Source of the DNA: Macrostomum hystrix
Taxonomy: Eukaryota > Platyhelminthes > Macrostomidae
Assembly: GCA_950097015.1 (NCBI GenBank)
Contig: CATNEN010000001.1
Location: forward strand, 23,564,501 to 23,628,500
Direction: 5' to 3'
Length of the DNA: 64,000 nt
The notes under the pieces are model-generated. The model was not told the DNA's origin and did not search any database. It saw only the letters and a program-made list of their open reading frames with translations. The position numbers and the translations under genes were made by a program. Numbering within the stretch: position 1 is the stretch's first letter; every line of letters starts with the position of its first letter. Shown here piece after piece: positions 49,455 through 60,574 of this stretch.

Positions 49455-51552
49455 CGGAAAGAATTTCCGAATTCCCGAAACTGCACCGAATTCCAGGGTG
49501 TTCAAATTCCCGAAACTGCACCGAATTCAAGGGTGTTCAAATTCCCGAAACTGCACCGACTTCCAGGGTGTTCAAATTCCCGAAACTGCACCGAATTCCA
49601 GGGTGTTCAAATTCCCGAAACTGCACCGACTTCCAGGGTGTTCAAATTCCCGAAACTGCACCGACTTCCAGGGTGTTCAAATTCCTAAAAACTGCACCGA
49701 ATTCCAGGGTGTTCAAATTCCCGAAACTGCACCGAATTCCAGGGTGTTCAAATTCCCGAAACTGCACCGAATTCCAGTGTGTTCAAATTCCCGAAACTTC
49801 ACCGACTTCCAGGGTGTTCAAATTCCTGAAAACTGCACCGAATTCCAGGGTGTTCAAATTCCCGAAACTGCACCGACTTCCAGGGTGTTCAAATTCCCGA
49901 AACTGCACCGACTTCCAGGGTGTTCAAATTCCCGAAACTGCACCGACTTCCAGGGTGTTCAAATTCCCGAAACTGCACCGACTTCCAGGGTGTTCAAATT
50001 CCCGAAACTGCACCGAATTCAAGGGTGTTCAAATTCCCGAAACTGCACCGACTTCCAGGGTGTTCAAATTCCCGAAACTGCACCGAATTCCAGGGTGTTC
50101 AAATTCCCGAAACTGCACCGACTTCCAGGGTGTTCAAATTCCCGAAACTGCACCGACTTCCAGGGTGTTCAAATTCCTAAAAACTGCACCGAATTCCAGG
50201 GTGTTCAAATTCCCGAAACTGCACCGAATTCCAGGGTGTTCAAATTCCCGAAACTGCACCGAATTCCAGTGTGTTCAAATTCCCGAAACTTCACCGACTT
50301 CCAGGGTGTTCAAATTCCTGAAAACTGCACCGAATTCCAGGGTGTTCAAATTCCCGAAACTGCACCGACTTCCAGGGTGTTCAAATTCCCGAAACTGCAC
50401 CGACTTCCAGGGTGTTCAAATTCCCGAAACTGCACCGACTTCCAGGGTGTTCAAATTCCCGAAACTGCACCGACTTCCAGGGTGTTCAAATTCCCGAAAC
50501 TTCACCGACTTCCAGGGTGTTCAAATTCCTAAAAACTGCACCGAATTCCAGGGTGTTCAAATTCCCGAAACTGCACCGAATTCCAGGGTGTTCAAATTCC
50601 CGAAACTGCACCGAATTCCAGTGTGTTCAAATTCCCGAAACTTCACCGACTTCCAGGGTGTTCAAATTCCCGAAACTTCACCGACTTCCAGGGTGTTCAA
50701 ATTCCTGAAAACTGCACCGAATTCCAGGGTGTTCAAATTCCCGAAACTGCACCGACTTCCAGGGTGTTCAAATTCCCGAAACTGCACCGACTTCCAGGGT
50801 GTTCAAATTCCCGAAACTGCACCGACTTCCAGGGTGTTCAAATTCCCAAAACTGCACCGAATTCCAGGGTGTTCAAATTCCCGAAACTTCACCGACTTCC
50901 AGGGTGTTCAAATTCCCGAAACTTCACCGACTTCCAGGGTGTTCAAATTCCCGAAACTTCACCGACTTCCAGGGTGTTCAAATTCCTAAAAACTGCACCG
51001 AATTCCAGGGTGTTCAAATTCCCGAAACTGCACCGAATTCCAGGGTGTTTAAATTCCCGAAACTGCACCGAATTCAGTGTGTTCAAATTCCCGAAACTTC
51101 ACCGACTTCCAGGGTGTTCAAATTCCCGAAACTTCACCGACTTCCAGGGTGTTCAAATTCCTGAAAACTGCACCGAATTCCAGGGTGTTCAAATTCCCGA
51201 AACTGCACCGACTTCCAGGGTGTTCAAATTCCCGAAACTGCACCGACTTCCAGGGTGTTCAAATTCCCGAAACTTCACCGACTTCCAGGGTGTTCAAATT
51301 CCCGAAACTTCACCGACTTCCAGGGTGTTCAAATTCCCGAAACTTCACCGACTTCCAGGGTGTTCAAATTCCTGAAAACTGCACCGAATTCCAGGGTGTT
51401 CAAATTCCCGAAACTGCACCGAATTCCAGGGTGTTCAAATTCCTGAAACTGCACCGAATTCCAGGGTGTTCAAATTCCCGAAACTGCACCGAATTCCAGT
51501 GTGCTCTAAATTCCCGAAACTTCACCGAATTCCAGAGTGTTCTAAATTTCCG
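49455..51552. repeat. 35-bp satellite, ~59 copies, with ~492-bp higher-order period
   Basis: The unit is 'ttcaaattcccgaaactgca' plus 'ccgacttccagggtg'. Variants (gaattcc, cttcacc, cctaaaaac, cagtgtg) recur in the same order: 'gaattcaagggtg' at 49523 and 50015, 'ttcctaaaaactg' at 49682 and 50174, each 492 bp apart. Long open frames here are satellite artefacts. Confidence 0.96.
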
Positions 51553-51963
51553 AAACTTCACCGAAACTAGCAGCAAAATAGTAGAATATTTATTGACGTC
51601 ATCTCAGTCTCCTGACAAAGTAGCTCTATGTATCCAGTTAAGTCCAGTTTAGTCTAATACTTGGTGCTAAAAATTCTACTTGCTGTCTAATCAGTTTTTA
51701 TCAGAAAGTACTTATTCGATTTCGTCATTATAAATCTGTTTATGGAGCTCTGCACCAGACTTTTCAATGTCACAAGGACAAAGTGCGTATAGCTTTAGTC
51801 TAAATTTGTTATCGAAGGGTCTAAGACTAAGTGATAAGGCAAATGAGATAAGGTGGTAATGAAGACAATTAAATGATCAGTAATGAGATGTTGGGGTAAG
51901 GAAAGAGATGAAGGGATGAGGAAAGAGATGTAGGGATGAGGGGATGTAGGGACGAAACCCATT

Positions 51964-52575
51964 CCGTTCCTCTCTAAAAGTGTAATAACTTTCAAAATAC
52001 TAAATCTGTTAACTATTCCATCTAACCCTCCAGCAAACTAGATTTATCCCATTATCTCTTTCTTCCCACCTTTATATTACCTCAACCCTTCATTTCTTTC
52101 CTCATCCCTACATCTCTTTCCTCATCCCTACATCTCTTTTCTCATCCCTACATCTCTTTCCTCATCCCTACATCTCTTTCCTCATCCCTTCACCTCTTTC
52201 CTCAACCCTACATCTCTTTCCTCATCCCTTCACCTCTTTCCTCATTCCTTTATCTCTTTCCTCATCCCTTCACCTCTTTCCTCATCCCTTCATCTCTTTC
52301 CTCATCCCTTCATCTCTTTCCTCATCCCTTCATCTCTTTCCTCATCCCTTTATCTCTTTCCTCATTCCTTTATCTCTTCACAATTAAAGTATCAGTAAAG
52401 AAATTGTTGGGGTAAGGAAAGAGAGATGAAGGGATGAGGCAAGAAATGAAGGGTTGAGGTAATATAAAGGTGTGAAGAACGAGATAATGAGATAAATCTA
52501 GTTTGTTGGAGGGTTAGATGGAATAGTTAACAGATTTCGTATTTTGAAAGTTATTAGACTTTTAGAGAGGAACGG
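51964..52575. mobile_element. Fold-back element with ~150-bp terminal inverted repeats and internal 20-bp array
   Basis: The left arm starts 'ccgttcctctctaaaag' and runs to about 52115. The right arm, read in reverse, gives the same sequence with few changes from 52575 back to about 52430. Between them lie ~15 copies of 'ctcatccctacatctctttc'. No transposase is present. A reverse-complement piece of the same array ('gttggggtaaggaaagagatgaaggg') also lies outside the left arm at 51890-51955. It ends 97 bp before the GINS4 start codon. Confidence 0.8.
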
Positions 52576-52671
52576 AGTGAGTGGATAAAGCATTTTAAGT
52601 CCTATGTCCAATGTCTACAATCTAGTATTCAGGCCATCCGTATCTGCCTCTGCAGCTGATAAATCTAAGAG

Positions 52672-54100
52672 ATGTCGCAACCTTCTGATTCACCAACTGA
52701 CTCAGCGGCAGCAACAGCAGCTCCGGCAGCGGACGAATGGCCGGACGAAATCTCAGCCAGCACTGAGAATGACTCGCTGCTGTCCTCCTTGGCCTCGGAG
52801 GCTTCCGGCGTGGACGACCTGACTGTGACGCCAGCCGAGCTGATAGGCGAGCTTCTGACCGCCTGGTGCAACGAGAAGCTGTGCCCGGACCTCCTGCCGC
52901 AGCGGGACGATCTGGTTGACTGCGTGCGCGATCAGCTGGAGGCCATGGACAGGCAGGTCCGACTGCCCGGCGGCAAGGCCACGAAGGATCTGGCCGGATA
53001 TCTGCATCGTCTGGAGCTCAGCAGGATCAGGTGAGCCCACTTTCTGGGGCACCTGTTATCCCCAAGTTCCTCAGGTAACTGTTATACCCCCGATCCTCAG
53101 GTAGCTTTTATCCCCAGATCCTCAGGCAGCTGTTATCCCCAGATCCTCAGGCAGCTGTTATTCCAAGTTCCTCAGGCAGCTGTTATCCCCCAGTTCCTCA
53201 GGCAGCTGTTATCCGCAGATCCTCAGGCAGCTGTTATCCCCAGATCCTCAGGCAGCTGTTATCCCCAGATCCTCAGGCAGCTGTTATCCCCAGATCCTCA
53301 GGCAGCTGTTATCCCCAGATCCTCAGGCAGCTGTTATCTTAAGTTCCTCAGGTAACTGTTATCCACCCGATCCTCAGGTAGCTGTTATCGTCAGATATTC
53401 AGGCAGGTGTTATCCCCAGATCCTCAGGCAGCTGTTATCCCAAGTTCCTCAGGTAACTGTTATCCCCCCGATCCTCAGGTAGCTGTTATCCCCAGATCCT
53501 CAGGCAGCTGTTATCCCCAGATCCTCAGGCAGCTGTTATCCCCAGATCCTCAGGCAGCTGTTATCCCCAGATCCTCAGGCAGCTGTTATCCCAAGTTCCT
53601 CAGGCAGCTGTTATCCCCCAGTTCCATCCATCCCACTCAGGTTCGTGACCACAGACCTGCTCCGCTGTCGGCTAGCCAAGGTGCACGCCTACGCAGAGTC
53701 CATGACGCAGCCGAACGGCGGCCGCTGGGTCGGCCGGCTCGGCAAGGCGGAGTCGGACTTCGCCAGGGACTACCTGGCCTCTATGCACCGCCACTTTGAC
53801 ACCCTGGCGCTTAACAAGATGCCGCAGTTTCTGCGCCACCGCCCGACGCCGCTGGAGACGCCGAGGCCGAATCTGGACAGCTTCGTCTTCTTCAGGGTCC
53901 GGCGAAAGCCCACAGCTCAGTCTCAGGCTGAGAGTCAGGACCAGACTCAACAGAGCTCAGATTCCACTGCCACTGCTGTGGCCATTGTGAAGCCAGCCGC
54001 TGATGCCCCCGATGTTGAGCTGAGGCCCGGTGAGCAGCATCTGATGCAGTACGCGCCAGTTGAGCACCTGCTGCTTGAGGACAAGATTCTGCTGGTGTAA
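52672..54100 (+). CDS. GINS4: GINS complex subunit 4 (SLD5)
   Basis: Two exons, 52672-53030 and 53641-54100 (TAA), join at ATCAG|G in phase 2 to 272 residues. After an acidic Ser/Ala-rich N-terminus (~45 residues) comes the helical GINS A domain: TPAELIGELLTAWCNEKLCP, DLVDCVRDQLEAMD, LELSRIRFVTTDLLRCRLAK. Then FARDYLASMHRHFDTLALNKMP and the B domain (RPNLDSFVFFRV, LRPGEQHLMQYAPVEHLL.., LLV). Residue order and spacing match animal SLD5, which is about 50 residues shorter, the excess being the N-terminal extension and a Gln/Ser/Ala linker. SLD5 acts in the nucleus in the GINS-CDC45-MCM helicase for DNA replication. The single intron is filled by a 25-bp array. The start is the first ATG of the frame; upstream sequence is fold-back element DNA. 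Confidence 0.93.
53035..53635 (+). repeat. 25-bp minisatellite filling the GINS4 intron (~24 copies)
   Basis: The unit 'ctgttatccccagatcctcaggcag' has variants ending 'cctcaggtaactg'. It starts at the donor (53031) and runs to the acceptor (53640). Nearly every unit contains an acceptor-like CAG, and some a CAG|GTAACT donor-like string. Confidence 0.95.
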
Positions 54101-54509
54101 CCGAGCCTACAAAACGCCGCTTCTGTGTCGGTAACTGCTAGCTAATTTGCATTGCTCTGGTTTATTTTCTATTGCATTTTCGGTCGAAATTTTTGCTGCA
54201 AATTTTTTTCAAACGCGTCCACTCTTAGTAGCAATAATTGTTAAACTAAACTCAATGCTATAAAAACTGTTAACTAATGAAAATATAATACTGCATCGAA
54301 ATCTATAGTGTTTTTTAAGTTACTGTTTTACAAGCATCGAAATTTATCCATACTATTTTATACTCGTATCTGCTTCTCCGTTTTTGGAAGAAGTCTAGCC
54401 GTTCTTGGAATTATATCAAGTGATCAGATTTGGACTCTGTTGTCTAAACCGTACAGCTTGTATTATCTGGATAGGTAACTTATATTCATACAGGGCATAC
54501 AAACTAGCA

Positions 54510-54806
54510 CCCTGATTGAAGGGGTTAATAATAAAATAACAATAATAATTGCAGGAGGGCTGTGGCACATTATTTGGTGACACTAGACCTGCAGCCTGTG
54601 AGGAGGCATTTCTGCCCATTTCGGTGACTCCTGAGCACACACGCTCGCACAGGGGTGTACATCTGCCCTGACTTTCTCATCGTCAGGCAGTGTACACTCT
54701 CACTGTGCCTCTGAGGTTGGCCCTCAAGGGCGTAAATTGCACGACAAGCCCCCAAGCCTTCTCTCCGCGGCTGCGCCCCAAATGAATGCGGCCTCGCCGC
54801 GGAATA
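54510..54806 (-). mobile_element. SINE family A, head truncated
   Basis: The tail 'aataataaaataacaataataatt', then the body 'ggtgacactagacctgcagcc' and 'gactttctcatcgtcaggcagtgtacactc', run up to 'gcctcgccgcggaat'. The A box region is missing. Confidence 0.8.
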
Positions 54807-55051
54807 CTCGTAGAAGCGTAACAATGTTAAGCTATCGTCTCATATTAATTCACCCCGAGGTGTTAACTCCTTCAAAGTGAACCGATTATCACTGTGTGCT
54901 GGCTACAATAATGGATTGGTATTTGAGCAGTCTAATAGCACTGACTGCTCATACAACTTGCTTTGGCTGGGTGCCATGCGATGCGAAGGGCCCATTTAAG
55001 TAAGAAAATATTATTGGTCAGCAGTTGCGGCACTGTTGTGGCATGCAAATC

Positions 55052-57843
55052 TCAGCTGCAATCATCCACTGATTGAGCCGCATCGCCCGTGAGTTGCTCC
55101 TCCTCGAAGCTGCCGTCCGATTCGTCATCTTCCGCCTCTTCGGAAGCGTATTCGAGAACGTCGTCTTCGCTGCAGGCGCCGCCGCAGTCATCGGCGCTGC
55201 ATGATGCCGAATCGGTGGAGCAGCCGGACGATCCGAACTCGGACATTGGCGAGTCAAACAAGCCGCCACCCCCGTCGCCTGCACCTGACTCGACGCCCAT
55301 CAGGTTCGGCGAGCCGCTGCGAGATCGCTGCTGCTCAGCCGCCGAGGACGAACCCAAGTCTTCTGCTTCGCCTCCAGATGCTGCGATGTCTCCACCAGCG
55401 CCTCCGGTCAGCAGCAGGTGCAGCCCCTGCGACGACGCCAGCGCGGTTGTGTTGGCTGCTTCCTCGGCTACTCTAGTGTTGTCTGCGCACGACTGGTACA
55501 AGATATCTGCGGTGAAGACAGATTGATCGATTATGAATCAAAAGATAGATCGATCGGTAATTCAAAGATCGATAGATTCATCAGTGATAGATCGACAGAC
55601 GCTCTTAGATCGATGACTCAACAGATGGATCGATAAGTCAACAAATGGATCGATAATTCAACAGATGAATCAATGATTCAACAGATGGATCGATAATTCA
55701 ACAGATGGATCGATAAGTCAACAAATGGACCGATGATTCAACAGATGATTGATGAAATAACAGGTGGATCGATAATTCAACAGATGATCGATGAAATAAC
55801 TGATTAATCGATAATTCAACAGATGATCGATAAAATAACAGATGGATCGATTTTACACGTGCTTCTACACGCTGGGAGTGTTAATTAAATTTGTAACTAA
55901 AGTATTTTGCTAAGTGCGTCCCCCTTCTCAACCGGAATCCAAACTTCCTTGGCAGAAGTCGCAACTCTGCTTGTTGTGTCTAAATGGTAGCATTTGGCAG
56001 GAAATTATAAAAGTAAATGTTCTCTCTGCATGGATCAGCACATGTTGCAGCAGTTCCGCCAAAAAACTACTGCCAATGCTTGTCCCAACCCGTTCAGTTG
56101 TTCAAGTACAGTACAACAATTTCTAAACTAATTATAACGCGTTTGGCTCACAGTATCGGTGTTTCCTAGACCTCCAAACAGTCCGATTTCAGTGCCAGCC
56201 AGTCTCACCTCGGTTCCTGGTCGGATCGTCCTTGCCCAGGTCGCCGTGGTCGTAGTAGCCCAGCCCGATGGCGGCTCCAAGATTCTCCAGCTCGTCCCGG
56301 TGGCTCTGGAGCCGGTGTCGCTCGAGTCGCTTCTCTGCGAGCAAATCCAAATCTGCGATGTCACCCAAACCGGTCAGGTCGAAGTCGTCCTCGTTGTCTT
56401 CGAGGTTCTCATTGCAGTTGTTCAGTGAGATTGGGGTTGCCGCTCTGAGGGAATGAAAAGCGCTGTCTGCATCCAAGCAATGCCCGAGCTTTCTTGTGAA
56501 AGCTTTAATCGATACTTAAGAAGCTGAAGCCTTTGATTCTGAAGCCAGAAAAAAATATAACACTGGGTGGCTCTTCATGTGCGAAGCAATTTCATATGAC
56601 ACTCATATCTTCCCATTCTCTCTCCCGTGTCCTCCCATTCTCTCTCCCATATCCTCGAATGTCTTTCTCCCGTGTCCTCCCATTCTCTCACCCGTGTCCT
56701 CCCATTCTCTCTCACGTGTCCTCCAATGTCTCTCTCCCGTGTCCTCCCATTCTCTCTCCTATATCCTCCAATGTCTTTCTCTTGTGTCCCCCATTCTCTC
56801 TCCTATATCCTCGAATGTCTCTCTCCCGGGTCCTCCCATTCTCTCTCCTATATCCTCCAATGTCTTTCTCGCGTGTCATCCCATTCTCTCTCCCGTGTCC
56901 TCCCATTCTCTCTCCCGTGTCCTCCAATGTCTCTCTCCCGTGTCCTCCCATTCTCTCTCCCGTGTCCTCCCATTCTCTCTCCCGTGTCCTCCCATTCTCT
57001 CTCCCGTGTCCTCCCATTCTCTCTCCCGTGTCCTCCAATGTCTTTCTCCCGTGTCCTCCCATTCTCTCTCCCGTGTCCTCCCATTCTCTCTCCCGTGTCC
57101 CCCCATTCTCTCTCACGTGTCCTCCAATGTCTCTCTCCCGTGTCCTCCCATTCTCTCTCCTATATCCTCCAATGTCTTTCTCCCGTGTCCTCCCATTCTC
57201 TCACCCGTGTCCTCCCATTCTCTCTCCTATATCCTCCAATGTCTTTCTCTTGTGTCCCCCATTCTCTCTCCTATATCCTCGAATGTCTCTCTCCCGGGTC
57301 CTCCCATTCTCTCTCCTATATCCTCCAATGTCTTTCTCGCGTGTCATCCCATTCTCTCTCCCGTGTCCTCCCATTCTCTCTCCCGTGTCCTCCAATGTCT
57401 CTCTCCCGTGTCCTCCCATTCTCTCTCCCGTGTCCTCCCATTCTCTCTCCCGTGTCCTCCCATTCTCTCTCCCGTGTCCTCCCATTCTCTCTCCCGTGTC
57501 CTCCCATTCTCTCTCCCGTGTCCTCCAATGTCTCTCTCCCGTGTCCTCCCATTCTCTCTCCCGTGTCCTCCCATTCTCTCTCCCGTGTCCTTTGCCTTTT
57601 GGCGGTCCGCAGTTCAAAGCAATTGCCTTTCACCGAATGTCGATGCATTGTAACTAATTTTGCCTACTTATTGTTTCCAACCAGGCCCGTGCCGAGATTC
57701 GTCTCTGTCTGGCGGTCCGCAGCAATAGCAGCAGCAGTGGCAGCGGCATCCGTGGCAGCAAAGGCGAGCAGCTCCTCTCGCCGACTTTCGCGTCTCAGTT
57801 CTTCTCGTTCGCGAATTCTCTGCACCACGGCCGAGTTACCCAT
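55052..57843 (-). CDS. Unrecognised acidic protein, three exons
   Basis: Exons 57843-57682, 56488-56209 and 55506-55052 (TGA) join in phase to ~298 residues. Splice sites are CTG|GTTGGA (weak), CGAG|GTGAGA (good), acceptors 'cacaagaaag' (weak) and 'gtcttcaccgcag' (good). The N-terminus MGNSAVVQRIREREELRRES is strongly charged and helical; a Gly at position 2 would allow myristoylation if this is the real start. The middle has an acidic stretch (ENLEDNEDDFDLTGLGDIADLDLL) and a helix EKRLERHRLQSHRDELENLG. Exon 3 begins DILYQSCADNTRVAEEAANT and ends in a long Ser/Gly/Asp/Glu-rich, probably disordered tail. I recognise no family. The frame is open about 20 codons upstream of the ATG, so the start may be further 5'. 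Exon 2-3 linkage is solid; exon 1 is likely but less certain. Confidence 0.6.
55530..55855. repeat. ~20-bp minisatellite in an intron of the acidic-protein gene
   Basis: Imperfect copies of 'gatcgataattcaacagatg' (with 'gatcgatgattcaacagatg' and 'gataaataac' variants) start about 25 bp from the exon 3 acceptor. Confidence 0.88.
56605..57592. repeat. 22-bp minisatellite, ~45 copies, with ~468-bp higher-order block
   Basis: The unit 'tcccgtgtcctcccattctctc' has variants (ctatatcctccaatg). The string 'gaatgtctctctcccgggtc' occurs once near 56813 and again 468 bp later. The array fills the first intron of the acidic-protein gene. Confidence 0.95.
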
Positions 57844-58162
57844 GCTGAGCAGGTTAACTTGGCGCAGGTTAACTGTTCCTAGCGGTCCTCCGCTTAGACA
57901 AGATTTGCTTTATACGTCTGATCTTACTGAGCTTTTCGGAAACGTGTGCAGTTTATTTTATTGCTTTTTCACTTCTTGGCAGCTGCGAGCGGAAACTGGA
58001 CTTGAATACTGAGAGATCTTGAATGCGATCAAAGTTTCATTTCTCTGCGCCTGAAAAACACCGCCTCGGTACACCTGGCTGCTGTGCATTTTAAGCCACT
58101 TTACCTAGAAAAACCCGATTTCGCTTCACTTTATATTTTTGTTTTTGTGCGCGCGTCAGCTG

Positions 58163-59708
58163 TTACAGCTGCACTGAGTTTGCCTTGGCCCGTGAGAGGG
58201 TCATGCGAAGGGCGCGGAAGGCATCCCGACTTTGGTTCGCAAGGATGTTGATGAGGTCTGCGAGACTGCCCACAGTTCTGGTTGCCCGCCCTCCCGTCTA
58301 TCTCCAATGTCTCTCTCCAATGTCTCTCTCCAATGTCTCTCTCCAATGTCTCTCTCCAGTCCCTCTCTCCAATGTCTCTCTCTTGTGCCTCTCCAATGTC
58401 TCTTTCTTGTGCCTCTCCAATGTCTCTTTCTTGTGCCTCTCCAATGTCTCTTTCTTGTGCCTCCCCAATGTCTCTTTCTTGTGCCTCTCCAATGTCTCTT
58501 TCTTGTGCCTCTCCAATGTCTCTTTCTTGTGCCTCTCCAATGTCTCTTTCTTGTGCCTCCCCAATGTCTCTTTCTTGTGCCTCTCCAATGTCTCTTTCTT
58601 GTGCCTCTCCAATGTCTCTTTCTTGTGCCTCTCCAATGTCTCTTTCTTGTGCCTCTCCAATGTCTCTTTCTTGTGCCTCCCCAATGTCTCTTTCTTGTGC
58701 CTCTCCAATGTCTCCCTCCAATGTCTCTCTCCAGTATCCTCCCATTCTTTCTCCCGTGTCCTCCCATTCTCTCTCCCGTGTCCTCCCATTCTCTCTCCCG
58801 TGTCCTCCCATTCTCTCTCCCGTGTCCTCCCATTCTCTCTCCCGTGTCCTCCCATTCTCTCTCCCGTGTCCTCCCATTCTCTCTCCTATATCCTCCAATG
58901 TCTTTCTCCCGTGACATCCCATTCTCTCTCCCGTGACATCCCATTCTCTCTCCCGTGACATCCCATTCTCTCTCCCGTGACATCCCATTCTCTCTCCCGT
59001 GACATCCCATTCTCTCTCCCGTGACAACCCATTCTCTCTCCCGTGACATCCCATTCTCTCTCCCGTGACATAGACTCCTAAATAATAGCATCTGGACTGG
59101 GAGCGAAAAAATATTTTTTTACTACATGGGGCAACTTCTTCCCTACATAAAGTTAGCTTAAATTTTCGGGCCGAGGATCTGTCTCTCCAAGCACTCGGCT
59201 CCAACCAATTGTACATGGGACATGCCCAATCTACATTCCATGCCCCAGACTGCAAGTACTCTTGGAAGAAGTAGAATATATGCGTGTGAATAAATCATGT
59301 CCTTACCAGCGCACATTGCTAAAATTACTCACCATTTCCTTATTTTTTTTAATATTCTCTGATTGATTGGTAAAGATATGCTCTGTATTCAGATTGCTAA
59401 AACCGAGCATACGGAAAAACAGAGGGACTCAGTTTTCACAGATACCCATTGCAAGACCCAGTACTGCTGCAGAATTGGAAGCGAACCAACTCAAGGAAGG
59501 ATTTCAAGCAAACAAGTAACACTAGAATCTGTTCTGTGCACTTTCATTCTAATTCTAACAACATGGTGGAGAATACGCTGGACACCAACACTAGGCTCGC
59601 AAGGAGAGCGATAATAAATTATTCAAGCGATACCTCCAGGAAGGAGCCGTGCCGTCCATATTCCAAATATGCTCCATGGTATCTATCGTCAACATCTTCA
59701 ACATCCAT
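58163..59708 (-). CDS. Possible 69-residue protein, two exons
   Basis: Exon 59708-59634 (MDVEDVDDRYHGAYLEYGRH.., donor GAG|GTATCG, phase 0) can join 58297-58163 (acceptor 'ggagatag', ends SRAKANSVQL, TAA). The second exon contains a good amphipathic helix, SLADLINILANQSRDAFRAL. The intron would be filled by the 22- and 24-bp arrays, with the array touching the acceptor, as in other genes of this window. No family is recognised. The protein is small, the acceptor is weak and no extra homologue is present, so this remains a proposal. Either exon alone could belong to another gene. Confidence 0.38.
58300..58738. repeat. 24-bp minisatellite, ~17 copies
   Basis: 'ctctccaatgtctctttcttgtgc' with a ctcc/cccc variant every four to five units. 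It is continuous with the next array. Confidence 0.95.
58739..59072. repeat. 22-bp minisatellite, ~15 copies
   Basis: Same basic unit as the 56.6-57.6 kb array (cccgtgtcctcccattctctct), switching at 58910 to a 'cccgtgacatcccattctctct' subtype that is homogeneous to the end. Two separate loci about 1.2 kb apart thus share a unit. Confidence 0.95.
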
Positions 59709-60574
59709 TTGGCCGATCACGGCGTTTGGCGGCCCTCAATCTTGGCCGATTGACCGGAGATTGACATTGCCGTTGACGAGACTAGAGACTTCAGCGCTGC
59801 TCAGGATTTCATGAGTCAATTGGCAGAAAAGTTGGAATTGGACTGAGCGACGATCGGAAGATGTCAGCAGCCGCAGTTTCAAGAAGACTAGTTCAAAATC
59901 GGTCTCGTGATTCGTGCAAGGAGCTGCTTCTTGAGCAGGCTGTGGCTCCTCTGGAAGTGGACTGGGCCCCGCCGCAGGCGCAGTTTCTAGAATGCTTCAC
60001 GCCGCTGACTTGTTTCGTGGCTTCCATGCAATTAAAAATCAATAACTGTCCCAATGCACTGTGTTAAGCTTTTTCGATTACTAGCTCGTATTTTCAAGTA
60101 ACTCCACTTGATTTACGCATTTCGATTTCAAATCATATTAAAATACGAGTACAATTACTCGTACAAGCCACTCCCTTTGTAAATTCGCTTGATTTCGTGC
60201 ATTTCAATTACGCTCGCATAAAGCATTCTTTTAAATAAATTGGAGTTCTACTACCTATGCACAAAAACAAAAAGCACAGGCACACGGGGTCTACATTGGT
60301 TGTGTTGGCGGACTGCTCTAAATTTATTTTTAATTATCCGAATTCATAAAAGCGATAAAAGAGCAGGAAATTCAGTTATCCCATAACACTTTTTTTCCTG
60401 TTTGTTAAGAAAGGTATAAAAAGCCTGACAGAGTTGAATGCGAGGACAAAGAAACAAGGCCAGGTAACAAAAGAATTTGAAATCATTTCTGTGGAGCTCT
60501 TTAGCGCCATAAAAATGTTACATAAGAATTAAAACTCCGACTATAAATTGCAGCTGAAAGGCATGTACAGAAAC
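59709..60574. other. No gene recognised
   Basis: Short open frames only, for example 59861-60067 on the plus strand, without family or splice partners. It becomes AT-rich after 60060. Confidence 0.4.

Noticed and set aside
49397-51652. 530-codon and other frames with an 'FKFPKLHR' motif
   Set aside because: Satellite-derived; three plus-strand frames give the same peptide cycle because the 35-bp unit rotates frames.
56533-58012. Leu/Ser/Pro-rich frames over the 22-bp array
   Set aside because: Low-complexity translation of an intronic array; opposite-strand frames are equally open.
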